From Panulirus ornatus (Eukaryota > Arthropoda > Malacostraca > Decapoda > Palinuridae), in contig NC_092225.1 of the NCBI RefSeq assembly GCF_036320965.1, positions 59,706,924-59,770,923 of the forward strand: a stretch of 64,000 nt of DNA, in the 5' to 3' direction. Every line of letters starts with the position of its first letter. Within the stretch, counting starts at the first letter, position 1. A program made the position numbers and the translations under genes. Positions 50,129 through 62,574 of the stretch are shown here, in pieces. The notes beneath the pieces were generated by a model that did no database searches, was not told where the DNA came from, and saw nothing but the letters and a program-made list of their open reading frames with translations.

Positions 50129-51012
50129 GACCCCGGTATACCACATCGATCCAATTCACTCTATTCCTTGACCACCTTTCACCCTCCTGAATGTTCAGGC
50201 CCCGATCGCTCAAAATCATTTTCACTCCATCCTTCCATCTCCAATTTGGTCTCCCGCTTCTCACTGTTCCCTTATCCTCTGGCATATATATCCTCTTTGT
50301 CAACCTTTCCTCACTCATTCTCTCCATATGTCCAAACCATTTCAACACACCCTCTTCTGCTCTTTCAACCATGCTCTTTTTAAAACCAGACATCTCTCTT
50401 CCCGTTTCATTACTTCCACGATCAAACCATCTCAAACCACATATTGTCCTCAAAATATTTCACTTCCAACACATCCTCCTTCCGACGTACAACCCTATCT
50501 ATAGTTCATGCCTCGCAACCATATGATATTGTTGGGACTACTGCTCCTTCAAACTTTCCCATTTTTGTTCTCCAAGGTAACGTTCTCTCTTTCCACACAT
50601 TCTTCAACGCTCCCAGAACCTTCGCCCCTTCCCCCACCCTAGAAATCACTTCCACTTCCCTGGTTACATTCTCTGCGAAGTCCACTCCCAGATACTTAAA
50701 ATTCTTCACTTCCTCCAATTTTTCTCCATTCAAATTAATATCCCACCTAACTTGTCCCTCAACCCTGCTGAACCCAATAACTTTACTCTTATCCATACTT
50801 ACTCTCAACTTTCTCCTCTCACACACGTTTCCAAACCCGGCCACCACCTTTCTGTGGTTTCTCACCCGAATTAGCCAACAGTGCTGTATTATCGGCGAAC
50901 AACTGATTCACTTCCCAAGCCCTCTCATCCCCAAGAGACTGTATACTCGCCCCTCTCTCAAGAACTCTTGCATTTACGTCCCTAACCACCCCATCCATAA
51001 ACAAATTAATAT
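50127..51012 (-). pseudogene. LINE-A ORF2 fragment, locus 4 (longest)
   Basis: Minus strand from 51010: MDGVVRDVNARVLERGASI, VNQLFADNTALLANS (RT motif C; catalytic FADD reads FADN, 50888-50899), a frameshift, ERRKLRVSMDKSKVIGFSRV, LNGEKLEEVKNFKYLGVDFA, VLGALKNVWKERTLPW, MGKFEGAVVPTISYGCEA, a stop near 50506, another frame with RTICGLRWFDRG, VLKWFGHMERMSEERLT and PNWRWKDGVKMILSDRGLN, ending at VVYRGR beside (AT)n. It contains the best view of the LINE-A RT in the window. At least two frameshifts or stops and the D-to-N change make it inactive. Confidence 0.85.
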
Positions 51013-51056
51013 TGGGAAATCACACTCTCCTCTCTTCTTATATATCTATCTATCTA

Positions 51057-51160
<104 letters not shown>

Positions 51161-51326
51161 CCGGGCTCCACCCACCTCGAGGTTGCACATTAGAGTTAAA
51201 AGTCACATTTGGCGAAGAGAGCAGAGTTTTCTCATAGAACTCGTCACTACTAACGAGTCTACATTTTTCCTGATGCTAGAAGTGGCAAGTTCTACGGTGA
51301 AAAAAGTTAAACTTTTCGTCCACTGA

Positions 51327-51386
<60 letters not shown>
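51327..51386. repeat. (AT)n microsatellite
   Basis: About 28 units. Confidence 0.97.
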
Positions 51387-51389
<3 letters not shown>

Positions 51390-51643
51390 AAGAGAAAGAG
51401 AGAGAGAGGTAATCACACAATGCACAGTAACATTAACCTGAAACCACAGGATATACATATCTTTCCTGACATCAAAGAGATTTTGTTCCCCAGCTCAGAC
51501 GACACATAATTATTTAATCTAAAATATCTCTCCATGTGAGCTGAGACGCTGACCTTTGGCGTTTATGATATATAACTCATGATGACTGATTTATAACACG
51601 CGGATATTCTCACAACCACATTCAGTTTCTGGATCTCATATAC

Positions 51644-51646
<3 letters not shown>
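51387..51646. other. unassigned sequence between two (AT)n tracts
   Basis: A short (GA)n lies at 51393-51408. Nothing else is recognised. Confidence 0.4.

Positions 51647-51720
<74 letters not shown>
51647..51720. repeat. (AT)n microsatellite
   Basis: About 37 units. Confidence 0.97.
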
Positions 51721-51722
<2 letters not shown>

Positions 51723-52031
51723 TGTTAACAATAGTGCGTAAAGGAGCCAGTTATTACTTCTCCGTATATAAATACAAACACCCATCCTACTCCATTCCAC
51801 AGTCTTGCCTTTCTCCTCCACTTTCTCAATATAAAGAACTAAATACAACTACGGAGGAGTACAGTATGTTTATCACTCCTTATCCCATGCAACAATGGGG
51901 AACAGAAGAATCTTCAAAATTCAGCCTGGTTCTGCTGCCAACGGGAGGGAGCGCTCAGGCATTAGAGTAATTGGGCCTCTCTTAAGATCCTTGTCTCTAA
52001 TAACAGTTATACTTTTCCTATTCTCTTCACC

Positions 52032-52432
52032 AGCACTAACGGTCTCTTTACTAACAGGAACTTCCCCTTTTATCATACTTGACCAATCATAACGTTCGTT
52101 CTAGATCCCGCTTCGTTAGAGAGGTCTGTGTTCACTAACGGTCTCTTTACTAACAAGAACTTCCCCTTATATCTTACTTGACCAATCATAACGTTCGTTC
52201 TAGATCCCGCTTCGTTAGAGAGGTCTGTGTTCACTAACGGTCTCTTTACTAACAAGAACTTCCCCTTATATCATACTTGACCAATCATAACGTTCGTTCT
52301 AGATCCCGCTTCGTTAGAGAGGTCTGTGTTCACTAACGGTCTCTTTACTAACAAGAACTTCCCCTTATATCTTACTTGACCAATCATAACGTTCTTTCTA
52401 GATCCCGCTTCGTTAGAGAAGTCTGTGTTCAT
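52032..52432. repeat. tandem repeat, 99-bp unit, 4 copies
   Basis: 'ggtctcttta' recurs at 52041, 52140, 52239 and 52338. Copies are almost identical, with only a few substitutions, so the expansion is recent. The 99-bp unit encodes a 33-residue repeat on the minus strand, but no initiation or domain context supports a gene. Confidence 0.95.
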
Positions 52433-52434
52433 CC

Positions 52435-53058
52435 AGATATCATTACTCCTATCGTACGTCTCGTGGACATTGAATCTTCAAATTCTGACCTTACATAGCT
52501 TAAGTTTTGTCTCTGACCCACCAATACTATTCTCAGGTTCCCTTACTGTTCTCCTGACGATGAAGACTCCAGACCAATCTCCAGCTACCTGAGTTCCCGC
52601 CATAAGGCCGTGAAATCCCCTTATGCTCAAGCTGAGGCGGTGGCGTACTTCGAGACCTCAGTGCATATCACAGAGCGCAGCTGAAACCCTCCCACTCAGA
52701 GAGTAAAGAGCGGGGGAGAAATATGAGCCCCCCTCTCCCCCTTCACGTTTTCTATGCTTAATGATCTGGAGCAAATCATCAACTACCCTAAATCATATTC
52801 CACACCGTCACGACTATACTCCCCCAGCAGGGAATTTGTTTTTCCACTAATTTCGCACTTATGGCTACAGAACCATTCCGCCAGCCCAGGTGGTTCGTCT
52901 TGACGCGCGCTCTTGTAAACGCCTCCTTGCCCGGTGCATCTCCTCCTCCAGCTGTCTCCTCTAAACGCCAATATAAGCAGTGGGTAAACCAACCTAAGAG
53001 AATTGGTTTGCTTTTCCCTTTCCTTTTAAAGGTTACTGCCTCTCTATGGCCGAAGCTT
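52435..53058. other. stretch without a supported gene
   Basis: Complex sequence. The overlapping frames near 52783-53231 run through the next (CT)n tract and have no domain. Confidence 0.35.
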
Positions 53059-53060
53059 CC

Positions 53061-53138
<78 letters not shown>
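53059..53138. repeat. (CT)n microsatellite
   Basis: About 40 CT units. Confidence 0.98.
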
Positions 53139-53142
<4 letters not shown>

Positions 53143-54043
53143 ATCCGTTGTTCAGTCATTCCTGTTCTCAGACCATTCGGGCAAGGAACGTGACATATCT
53201 GATATGGGTAAAAGATTATCCCTTGATTCATATCAACACGAAGTTACTGTAAGGGTATGATTCGAGGGGCCACGCACTCCCGTATCTAGAGGTAGAGTGG
53301 TGAACCTCCCTACCTCTTTTCCCAGTGCTCTAGTAAGCCTTTCTGGTCTTTTGGCCAGAACGTTTATCTCTAACAGCTGTCTCTTTACCCTACCTTCGCC
53401 TTCTTATATGATCTTTGTCCCAACGATATGATACCTGCCTCCCTTACCAACACTGCAACTCTTTCTGATTCTCGTTCCTCCACTGACGCCACTGTGAATG
53501 ACCCAGATACACGTTGAACACGTGTGACGCAGCTGTGTCTATTCCCATGCCTTTTCCTGCCAAAATCCTTCTTTGTGCAGCCCTATGACCTCTTCTCCCT
53601 CTAAGACACAATCAAGGCATTTGGTGCCAAATGGCATCTCTCTCCTCATGTTAAGAAGGAGTGTGCTCAACCTACATTCCTTGCTTACTCATCTGTCCCG
53701 CTTCAGTTAAAAGATCAAAACTATTCATTGATCTCGGAGGTACTCATTGGTTCAGCGTATCCCAAAGATGGGTGATCGTTCTCACCTTTCCCTCATCCTA
53801 CTGCTAGAGTTCACTGTCGCCACGGTCTGCGCATCTCTACTCAGCTCCCATTTCATTCAACGTCTCAAATCTCAGTCATATCTCTGGTCGTCGGACTGGC
53901 TCTCTTGGTATGGTGAGATCCAGCGATGATCTTATGACACCGGGCCATCATCTCTGAGGGACTGTGGGGAATCTTGTGTTTTAGCCCGTTAAATCTCGAA
54001 GGCTTCTGACAAGGTGAGGCATTCGGGTCAAATCTCTAAACTC
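53139..54043. other. stretch without a supported gene
   Basis: C/T-rich complex sequence. It reads like eroded coding DNA of a transposable element ('cttcgttagagaggtctg'-type words are absent), but no domain could be matched. Confidence 0.3.

Positions 54044-54044
<1 letters not shown>

Positions 54045-54114
<70 letters not shown>
54045..54114. repeat. (CT)n microsatellite
   Basis: About 35 CT units. Confidence 0.98.
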
Positions 54115-54120
<6 letters not shown>

Positions 54121-54236
54121 TATTTTATCATATGATTAGCTATCCATCTGGTCAATTAGTCTCCGAAGCTCGATCACGTAGCACTGTACTCGGTCAACTA
54201 CTTCATCACAGAATAGTTCAACAGCCGTTGAGACGA

Positions 54237-54237
<1 letters not shown>

Positions 54238-54291
<54 letters not shown>
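54238..54291. repeat. (GT)n microsatellite
   Basis: About 26 GT units. Confidence 0.97.
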
Positions 54292-54292
<1 letters not shown>

Positions 54293-54559
54293 TGAGGTTG
54301 TGTTGTCTGTTTCTTTCCCTACACAGTTATACGTTGGAATTCTTTACATTCATATGTTTCGCTCTAAAGGTTATTACGGGCCACAGGTTATCCACATCCT
54401 AAAAGAAAGAACCAATTCTCAAGTTCCTCCATCTTCTTACTTCTCTTTCTCTTTAGACCATTTATATTTCTCTTAAAGCCTGGCCTCGATGAGCACCTTT
54501 GTCTATGACCGGAGCCCTGGACATGAAAGATATACAATACAAAAAGAACACACAAAGAC

Positions 54560-54875
54560 AGTTCCAGACATAAAGAGAGCCGAGTTACAGGGAGAGGTCA
54601 GAGGCCATACATATGCCTACCCACGGAAAAGAGAGGAGTGAGGAGAGAATTGATCCCCAACTTCAGGTTTCCGAACCAGTTTGATGATGATGGTTAAACA
54701 GTTCCCTGAGGGCTGCAAATACAGGGGAACCAGAAGTTATAACAAGATGTTAAGCAAAGGAACATCCTAAAAGAGATGTAAAGAGAGATTCTTATTGTGT
54801 CAGAGTGAATGGAAGAACGTAAAGCGATTAAACTGTAAATGCCGACAATGTACAAAAGCTTAAAAAGTTATTAAC
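54560..54875 (+). pseudogene. LINE-B C-terminal fragment, heavily eroded
   Basis: It aligns in order with 44590-44900: 'gagttacagggagaggtcag' against 'gagttgcagggaaaggttgg', a frame reading RGVRRELIPNFRFPNQFDD, GLQIQGNQKL, and KRDSYCVRV then NVQKLKKLL. These match the conserved C-terminal blocks of CR1/jockey-like ORF2. Stops occur in every segment. Confidence 0.6.
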
Positions 54876-54879
54876 TAGA

Positions 54880-56297
54880 GAAAATATTGTATATATCTAT
54901 ATATTAGAAAAGGTTTATATAGTTAGTGAGGTTACAGCATATCAAACGGCATTCAGAAACAGTGGACAAGCTGACACACTTGAACTACTTAACTGGGCCA
55001 AGAGAGAGAGGTAAGCAGCTATCATGTGCGTTCCATAAAGTACCAGGCGCAAATCCGGAGCCACCACCACCCTGATTCCTTCCTAGAATGGCTGGGGGCA
55101 ACTCCTCACCCACGTCAGTCGCTTTTTCTCTGTATTCACATTCTCTACACATGCTCCTGTACCTCCATCTGTGAGCAGCCTTACCCCTGTCTACGTCCTC
55201 TCTATCATTCACCCCTGGATTGTACTTGCTACCTTCTCCTCCACCTTATTTTTTCCTTCAACGTTTTGGCACTTATGCTGGACAGGGACGCTACCCAATC
55301 GTCCTGCGTACCAGCTTCTTTGCTTCCATTATACCTAATACTTGCTCGTCATTTTTCATTTCTTACCCGTCGTCCTGAGGTCTTGCTCTCCTGGACCCAT
55401 TAATGCTGTCCTTCCTACCTGTTCTGGCCAAGATTTATGGTCCTTATGAACCATCAACCATTTTGAGACCCCGAACTAATCGATAAACTTATCTCTAATT
55501 TATCGTCATATTGTTATCCTTAACAGGCCTCACCCTCGACCTCCTGCCCCTCTTACTTACGTCTCATCTTTAAGATAAGATATAAAATTGCCACGTCCAT
55601 AAACCATCCCAAAACGAACGTAGTAATCGGGTTCAGCGAGCGGGGCACCCCTGACAGATGGCGGGGCTTCGACACGCACTCGGCCTCGTTCAGCATACGA
55701 GTCGTGATGGTCGTCTCATGTGTCCGAGACCAAGCTTCGTACGAGGCTCGAACCCCGGACTCGAGACGGACCCTCGGTGAGGACGTGCTTGTGGTTGCTT
55801 GTTACAGCCTGCATTATATTGTTGTTGTTGGCGGGGGTTGTTGTTAAGGAGGCGGTGGCTCGAGCGGGTATTACGTTGGCGAGGATGTACTCGGGTCTGT
55901 AATGGGTGGGGGGGTGATTAAGCGAGCCCTCGGCGTGAAGCTTGGAGGCAGGCAGGGAGGCAGGGTTGGTGAGCTACGGCCGCCAGAACCCTGACCAGGC
56001 AACACCAAGGGGGCACCCAAGCTGGCCAGCCTCTCATGTGGACTTTATTCTATTCCTGTCACATTAAATTTACTCCACATAAATTTCTGACGACAGGTAT
56101 GTTTTGTGTGTGAATCATTAACTACATCTAATAGAAATTCGGTACGATTCAGAAGCGTTGACTGCGAGCCCAGATGGTATATAGTTGTTGCAATATTCAC
56201 AATACTCTTTAAATATTATCGTTAGCGGCGCACATTATATTAGCTTATATCATTGCACTCGAGAGGAATCAATGGGTTTCGGTAGTCAAGTTATCAC
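54880..56297. other. stretch without a supported gene
   Basis: Complex sequence, GC-richer at 55620-56010. A 125-codon frame at 55026-55403 has no domain. Confidence 0.35.
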
Positions 56298-56298
56298 A

Positions 56299-56353
<55 letters not shown>
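56298..56353. repeat. (CA)n microsatellite
   Basis: About 27 CA units. Confidence 0.97.
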
Positions 56354-56355
<2 letters not shown>

Positions 56356-56669
56356 GTTCGAAGCCAATTTCAGTATGTTAACATAATTAAGAGGTAAGTG
56401 TTGGGAGGGGTGTCGTCGTGGTGTCCGGGGGATTAAGTCTTCATACTGAAGGGATGGATGAAGTCACAGTTTACAAAGGTTTTAAGCCACTGTGGACCTT
56501 ACGAGGCTGCCACGGTCAGGTGGTGGCCGCTGTGTATAAGCCTCCTGAGAGTCTAATATGATTTTATTTCAGTAACTTCCTCTCCTCGTACCTCAGACGC
56601 TGATGGGAGACATACCTGGTGACCTAGGGATGGTTATGCCTCGACCACCTCCACACACTAGGGAGACAG

Positions 56670-56673
<4 letters not shown>

Positions 56674-56730
<57 letters not shown>
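56674..56730. repeat. (GT)n microsatellite
   Basis: About 28 GT units. Confidence 0.97.
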
Positions 56731-56732
<2 letters not shown>

Positions 56733-56914
56733 TAAGAATGGGATGTTTACTCTACTACTGATGCCACGGTGTCTGTTCTGTTCCACCCCTCTGCTGCTTC
56801 TGGTTAATCCTTAGCCATTATTATTAGGAAAACAGCATCTATTGCTTCTCGCACAACTACTGTTTCTACTGCTACAACTGCTACACCATTACTGCTAATT
56901 ATTGCTATTAATGT

Positions 56915-57050
56915 ATGATGCTACTGCTACTACGACTACTACTGCTGCTACTACTTACTATTACTACTTCTGATGCTGCAACTACTACTACTACTTACCA
57001 CTACTATCACTACTACCAATACTGCTGCTGCTGCCGCTACACCACACCTG
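56915..57050. repeat. imperfect (CTA/CTG)n trinucleotide tract
   Basis: Runs of 'actactact' and 'ctgctg' with many interruptions. The poly-Leu frame is an artefact. Confidence 0.85.
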
Positions 57051-57059
57051 TAACTGCTG

Positions 57060-58120
57060 ATGCAGAACAAAAAAAAAACAGAAGCTCTGACGGCTCAGGA
57101 CAGCCTCTGATGACGACTGGCCCAAGAATCAACAAGGAGAGGAGGAGGAGGAGTGGCACCTCCACCAGAGCACACTTGGGCGGTCGGGCCAGACATTTTG
57201 ACCATACCAGGAACAGTGAGGAGAACTGTGCATCTATTGTTGGACGACACGGACGGTGGACCGGTAGGGCTAAGTTTTTTTCTCTCTCTCTCTCCTTATA
57301 GACTGATCTTGACCTTCACTTTGACCTTGAGAGTTTAAAAGTAAAAGCTACTGGTTCCAGGACAACGTAACAAGGCTTTTTTTTCACAATGGCCTCGAGA
57401 CAATGTCTTTGAGGCGTTTAATGAAACAGCCAGTCATAGTGAAAGTATACAAGCTTAGATTACGAACGGGAGAAAAACGTTTATAATAATACTTTGCATA
57501 GACAAGATCTCACATAAGGCGCCCACCACTGGCCGAGGGAAAAAATATTCGAGGAATATAGGATGAGCTTTGGCCACTAGAACTGTGTTGGAGGGGTGAG
57601 GGGGACTTCACCGTATGGCCTTGACTTGGGGGACCTTACCGAATGACCTTGACGCCTAACCTTTGAACTTTCAGGATCAACCACAACAGGATCCCATCCT
57701 GAAGGCTAGGAAATGACAGCTCTCCTAAACTGCCCGGTAGTTACAACCGTAAACAGGCGACCTAAAAGACCTGCAACTATGCGAATCAAAAGTGATACAT
57801 GTCGAGAATTTATTCTAGTTTATCCTTAAGGATAAAACACATTGATCAGGGTATATAGGGTGTCTATATAAGCCCGGGTCTTATGGATAACATATGAGAT
57901 GAGCAACACTGATGAAGGATATGTACCAATGGCAATAAACACCATCATTATATAGACTCCAAGACCCCTTTCATGAGGATCCTGCACCTTGGAGGCTGCA
58001 CTCCACGTAGGAGTAGGGGAGAGATGGTCACTAGACGACACTCTACTCTTTCCCCCGTCCACCGACGATGATCCAGCTCGCCGGAGATTTCTTGTTCCTG
58101 GTGTAACCTCCTGTGGGCGG
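57060..58120. other. stretch without a supported gene
   Basis: Complex sequence with no domain. Confidence 0.35.
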
Positions 58121-58122
58121 AG

Positions 58123-58255
58123 TCCGGAAACGGAAAATACAAAGCGTCAAACGCTTTCGTATATAACACTGTCAAGACTGAGTCAAATATACGAAATATA
58201 TAATACACGAAAGCGCTTGAAATTTCGTATTTTCCATTTCCTTGTTGTTTCACCA
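58123..58255. repeat. imperfect inverted repeat of Penelope-type terminal sequence
   Basis: The left arm has 'ggaaaatac' and 'acgctttcgtatat'. The right arm has 'atacacgaaagcgctt' and 'cgtattttcc' in the opposite sense. The GAAAGCGCTT string matches the GAAA-stem III part of hammerhead-like motifs elsewhere in the window, but a CUGANGA core is not intact. Confidence 0.5.
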
Positions 58256-58289
58256 GCATTTCACGTATTCTAACCACTAGCATACTTCT

Positions 58290-58291
<2 letters not shown>

Positions 58292-58332
<41 letters not shown>
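58292..58332. repeat. (AT)n microsatellite
   Basis: About 20 units at the 3' side (minus sense) of the tRNA-like head. Confidence 0.96.
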
Positions 58333-58334
<2 letters not shown>

Positions 58335-58412
58335 TACCAACCTCCAACAGCTAGGATCGAACTCGGGACCCATGTGCAACAGGCGGGAGCGCTACCGCTA
58401 GGCTATAGGCAA
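58335..58412 (-). mobile_element. tRNA-derived SINE head
   Basis: The minus strand shows a D-arm-like GCCTAGCGGTAGCGCT (A box, near 58388-58403), a possible anticodon arm CCTG-TTGCACA-TGGG, and a B box GAGTTCGATCC (58354-58364). Acceptor arms do not pair well, so it is a tRNA relic rather than a gene. Confidence 0.6.
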
Positions 58413-58469
58413 ATGACTATTCGAATACTATGTACTCGAATACCCTTCGTCTCACGTTGGTGAGCAACG

Positions 58470-59290
58470 GGCTCTACACCGGTCATTTCCCATCAGGCTC
58501 ACACGGCCAGCAGACTGCATTTTACCGAACCTAATTGTACAACGCGGAGGTGTATGAATATGAACAAAGTGCATATGAACATACAAACCTCGATCATACA
58601 GTCGAGTTCAAAAGGAGCAGAACAGAAAAGAGGTAGCGAAAAGTCGGTAAATCACTATGCCATGTTAGATGCCATCAGTAATTATTTACAGGAAGATATA
58701 ACAAAGAAATAACGACAAAATGTTCTTTGAAACATAACGTAATAAATCTAAAGGAATGTGCTAACGTATGGTGACCTAACGAGAACGCGAAATCAACAGA
58801 CACACCAGATTCATAAGATACAACGGTACAAAAATATAAATCACGTTTCTCAAACGTTTCGTAAAACGCAGTTATGAGCAGACTTGACCAACTATCTATG
58901 CATTCCTTGAAAAGAAAAATGCCATTTTTGCGTCGATCCGAAATTGGTTTCTGCTTTCGTATTCAAGGATGATTTATCTATTCATAAAATCATAGTTTGT
59001 TTGGGTATATTTATTCTACTCTAACTCAAACGGAAGACAAATCATCATTTACTCACTACTGTTTCAGTAAAACGACTAACACACTGATATTCCTTATCTC
59101 TTTAAATGCCTTTTACTCACTGTTCCTCCCAGTAGATGTAATGGTGGTTTAAGGTCAACTGGTGCGTCCCTAATATGACTTTCCTAACCTTCAATTAGTT
59201 GTGTAACTGCTCATTACTTAATCATGCACACGGTGTTTCGGGGAAGGCTATTCATCGTGGACGATCTCCTGACGAAGATTGTACTGTGTC
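58470..59290. other. stretch without a supported gene
   Basis: AT-rich complex sequence with no long frame. Confidence 0.4.
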
Positions 59291-59298
59291 TGTGAGGG

Positions 59299-60180
59299 TA
59301 CCTTAGGAATGAGGGTACCTTAGGAATGAGGGTACCTTAGGAATGAGGGTACCTTAGGAATGAGGGTACCTTAGGAATGAGGGTACCTTAAGAATGAGGG
59401 TACCTTAGGAATGAGGGTACCTTAGGAATGAGGGTACCTTAGGAATGAGGGGACCTTAGGAATGAGGGGACCTTAGGAATGAGGGTACCTTAGGAATGAT
59501 GGTACCTTAGGAATGAGGGTACCTTAGGAATGAGGGTACCTTAGGAATGAGGGTACCTTAGGAATGAGGGGACTTTAGGAATGAGGGGACCTTAGGAATG
59601 ATGGTACCTTAGGAATGAGGGTACCTTAGGAATGAGGGTACCTTAGGAATGAGGGTACCTTAGGAATGAGGGTACCTTAAGAATGAGGGTACCTTAGGAA
59701 TGAGGGTACCTTAGGAATGAGGGTACCTTAGGAATGAGGGGACCTTAGGAATGAGGGGACCTTAGGAATGAGGGTACCTTAGGAATGATGGTACCTTAGG
59801 AATGAGGGTACCTTAGGAATGAGGGTACCTTAGGAATGAGGGTACCTTAGGAATGAGGGTACCTTAGGAATGAGGGGACTTTAGGAATGAGGGTACCTTA
59901 GGAATGATGGTACCTTAGGAATGAGGGTATGTTAGGAATGTGGGTACCTTAGGAATGAGGGGACTTTAGGAATGAGGGGACTTTAGGAATGAGGGTACCT
60001 TAGGAATGATGGTACCTTAGGAATGAGGGTACCTTAGGAATGAGGGTACCTTAGGAATGAGGGTACCTTAGGAATGAGGGTACCTTAGGAATGATGGTAC
60101 CTTAGGAATGAGGGTACCTTAGGAATGAGGGTACCTTAGGAATGAGGGGACTTTAGGAATGAGGGTACCTTAGGAATGAA
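59299..60180. repeat. 17-bp satellite, first domain (about 52 units)
   Basis: The unit is 'gagggtaccttaggaat'. Variants 'gatggt', 'gggga' and 'cttaaga' recur in the same order 289 bp apart (for example 59391 and 59680), so a 17-unit higher-order repeat is present. Confidence 0.96.
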
Positions 60181-60798
60181 GATAACTTAGGAATGAGGGT
60201 ACCTAAAGAATGAGGGTGCCTTAAGAATGGGGGAGGTGCCTTGATAATGAGAGTACAATGAGAATGAGGGTATATTACGAATGAGGGTACCGTGAAAATG
60301 AGGGTACCTTGAGAATGAGGGTACCGTGGGGATGAGGGTGCCTTGAGAATGAGGGTACCGTGAGGATGAGGGTACCTTGAGAATGAGGGTACCGTGAGGA
60401 TGAGGGTACCGTAAGGATGAGGGTACCTTGAGCATGAGGGCACCGTGAGGATGAGGGTACCGTGAGGATGAGGGTACCTTGAGAATGAAGGTACCTTGAG
60501 AATGAGGGTACCGTAAGGATGAGGGTACCTTGAGAATGAGGGTACCGTGAAGATGAGGGTACCGTAAGGATGAGGGTACCTTGAGCATGAGGGCACCGTG
60601 AGGATGAGGGTACCGTGAGGATGAGGGTACCTTGAGAATGAAGGTACCTTGAGAATGAGGGTACCGTAAGGATGAGGGTACCTTGAGAATGAGGGTACCG
60701 TGAGAATGAGGGTACCTTGAGAATGAGGGTACCTTGAGAATGAGGGTACCGTGAGAATGAGGGTACCTTGAGAATGAGGGTACCTTGAGAATGAGGGT
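60181..60798. repeat. 17-bp satellite, second domain with 153-bp higher-order repeat
   Basis: Units become 'gagggtaccttgagaat' and 'gagggtaccgtgaggat'. The 'gcatgagggcaccg' variant recurs at 60432 and 60585, giving 153 bp (9 units). Minus-strand frames of 133-218 codons across it are artefacts. Confidence 0.95.
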
Positions 60799-60799
60799 C

Positions 60800-61122
60800 C
60801 TCTGGGAATACAGGGATGGGCAATGTTGTCAAATATGTGTTCTTCAGTTTCAGATCACTGATCCGCACCATCAACGCAGGTCGATGGTAGAGGATGCAAG
60901 AACTGCATGATGCACTGGGTAAGTTGGGCATCTCTCCTCTCCAGGTGGATCACGATGGCATGGAAAGCCGGAACGGAAGAGTCGAAAGTGTCCGGTAAAA
61001 CATGACGGGAAAGACCCGTCGTAAACCACGCTTGGTCATGGGAATGTCTTACGAGGGTTGGGTGTACGTGGAGATCTATCATATGAAAGAAGAAGGAGAA
61101 GGAGGAGGAGGAGAAAGTACCG

Positions 61123-61159
<37 letters not shown>

Positions 61160-62510
61160 AGTGGAGGGAGGGAGATGGGTGACCACGAAGGCTTTTGCCC
61201 GTCTCCTAATACGGATGGCCTGCGGTTCGCCAGGCGACCCTGTTATAGATTTTTCCCTGTTCGAGTGATATACTTACGTGGCGATAAATCGTCAGCTGTG
61301 ACAGGCAGACGTGAGCCCAGCTAACGAGCTCGTTGGGGCAAGACGTCCCACTGTGTAGACAAGAGGCACAGACCCCAGACTCACGTCAAGAACCTACATA
61401 TATTGTATTTCCTCTCGAACAGAGATGAGAGGTTAGGTACATCTTGGTACTGGGTAGAATGAGGGTATGATTAAACGAATGTAACATCAATTTTCATTAT
61501 TTTCAATCTTGCTACACCATGTTTACACTGGATGTCAATTACACAGATGAAATATTCGTTTCGTGCTCAAAGGAGATGAGTGCCAGGACCAGATTTCATT
61601 CTCATTTCGCTTTAATGCACATTCAACCATGTTTGAATTGTTTAGATAACTTGGTCTGTCATCAAGTGTTCGGTGCCTCCCCTGGTCCTCCACTGAGGTG
61701 GAGCTAAGTGTTACGCCCACACCTCAGTCCCAGTTTGCGCTCGTTACACAGGTATGGTGGGAGCACGGCTGTTACTGCTGCTGGTGTCGAGAACCAGTCA
61801 TTACTTCCGCTGTCACTAGTTGGATACCGTCATCCCTCTCCCCATATGTCAGAGGCCTGGTGCTGGCTAGCTCGGGTCTTGACGTGCTGGATTGAGATCT
61901 GACACCTACATCAAGAGTTTTCCGAGAAAGAATTAGATTCGAACATTTGGAGAGACACACGTTGGGTGCGGCTGCCCAATCCCTTCACACACTTCAGTTG
62001 GGTAGTACTCTAGTCAAATGGTGGGACGAACATAGAGGTCAGTAGACCTCGAGGCTTGGCTGAGAGCCTTCTGGACACCATCAGTTGGAGCATAAGTAAC
62101 AATGACATCTGTGCATGATGTCATTGGTTTGTGTCTTCAAGACGATGGGATCCCCTTAGTCTCATTCTATCCAAGGGAAATCTGGAACTTAGACTTCTGC
62201 TTCAGGAGACAGCTTTAGTTCTCCCAAAAGTACGTACCGTCTGCGCAGGACGAATGCGCACAACTGCGTCGTGCGAGACATTTCACAGATCTAACATGAG
62301 ACACGTGGCCTTACTCTTATGAAAACAGGACCCAACCCTGGCTGCAGGAGGGATGACTGCAACGCAATGCTTCGACGTACGTTCCCATACTTAGTTCGCC
62401 TTGTTACTTGGAAGACTTTGCCACATTTTACTGATCTCTCATAAACTAAATCTTGCTTTGATTATATTTTCTCGTCATTTAGATGAAAATCATAGTGTAC
62501 TATTGATCTA
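60800..62510. other. stretch without a supported gene
   Basis: It contains a (GT)n tract at 61124-61156. Frames up to 88 codons show no domain. Confidence 0.35.
61124..61156. repeat. (GT)n microsatellite
   Basis: About 16 GT units. Confidence 0.95.

Positions 62511-62511
<1 letters not shown>

Positions 62512-62572
<61 letters not shown>
62512..62572. repeat. (AT)n microsatellite
   Basis: About 30 units. Confidence 0.97.

Positions 62573-62574
<2 letters not shown>

Noticed and set aside
55690..55765. B-box-like 'ctcgaaccccgg' suggesting a tRNA on the minus strand
   Set aside because: The T-arm does not pair and no A box or cloverleaf could be built.
60275..60931. 218-codon minus frame with Pro-Ser-Phe-Ser-Arg-Tyr repeats
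   Set aside because: It is a translation of the 17-bp satellite.
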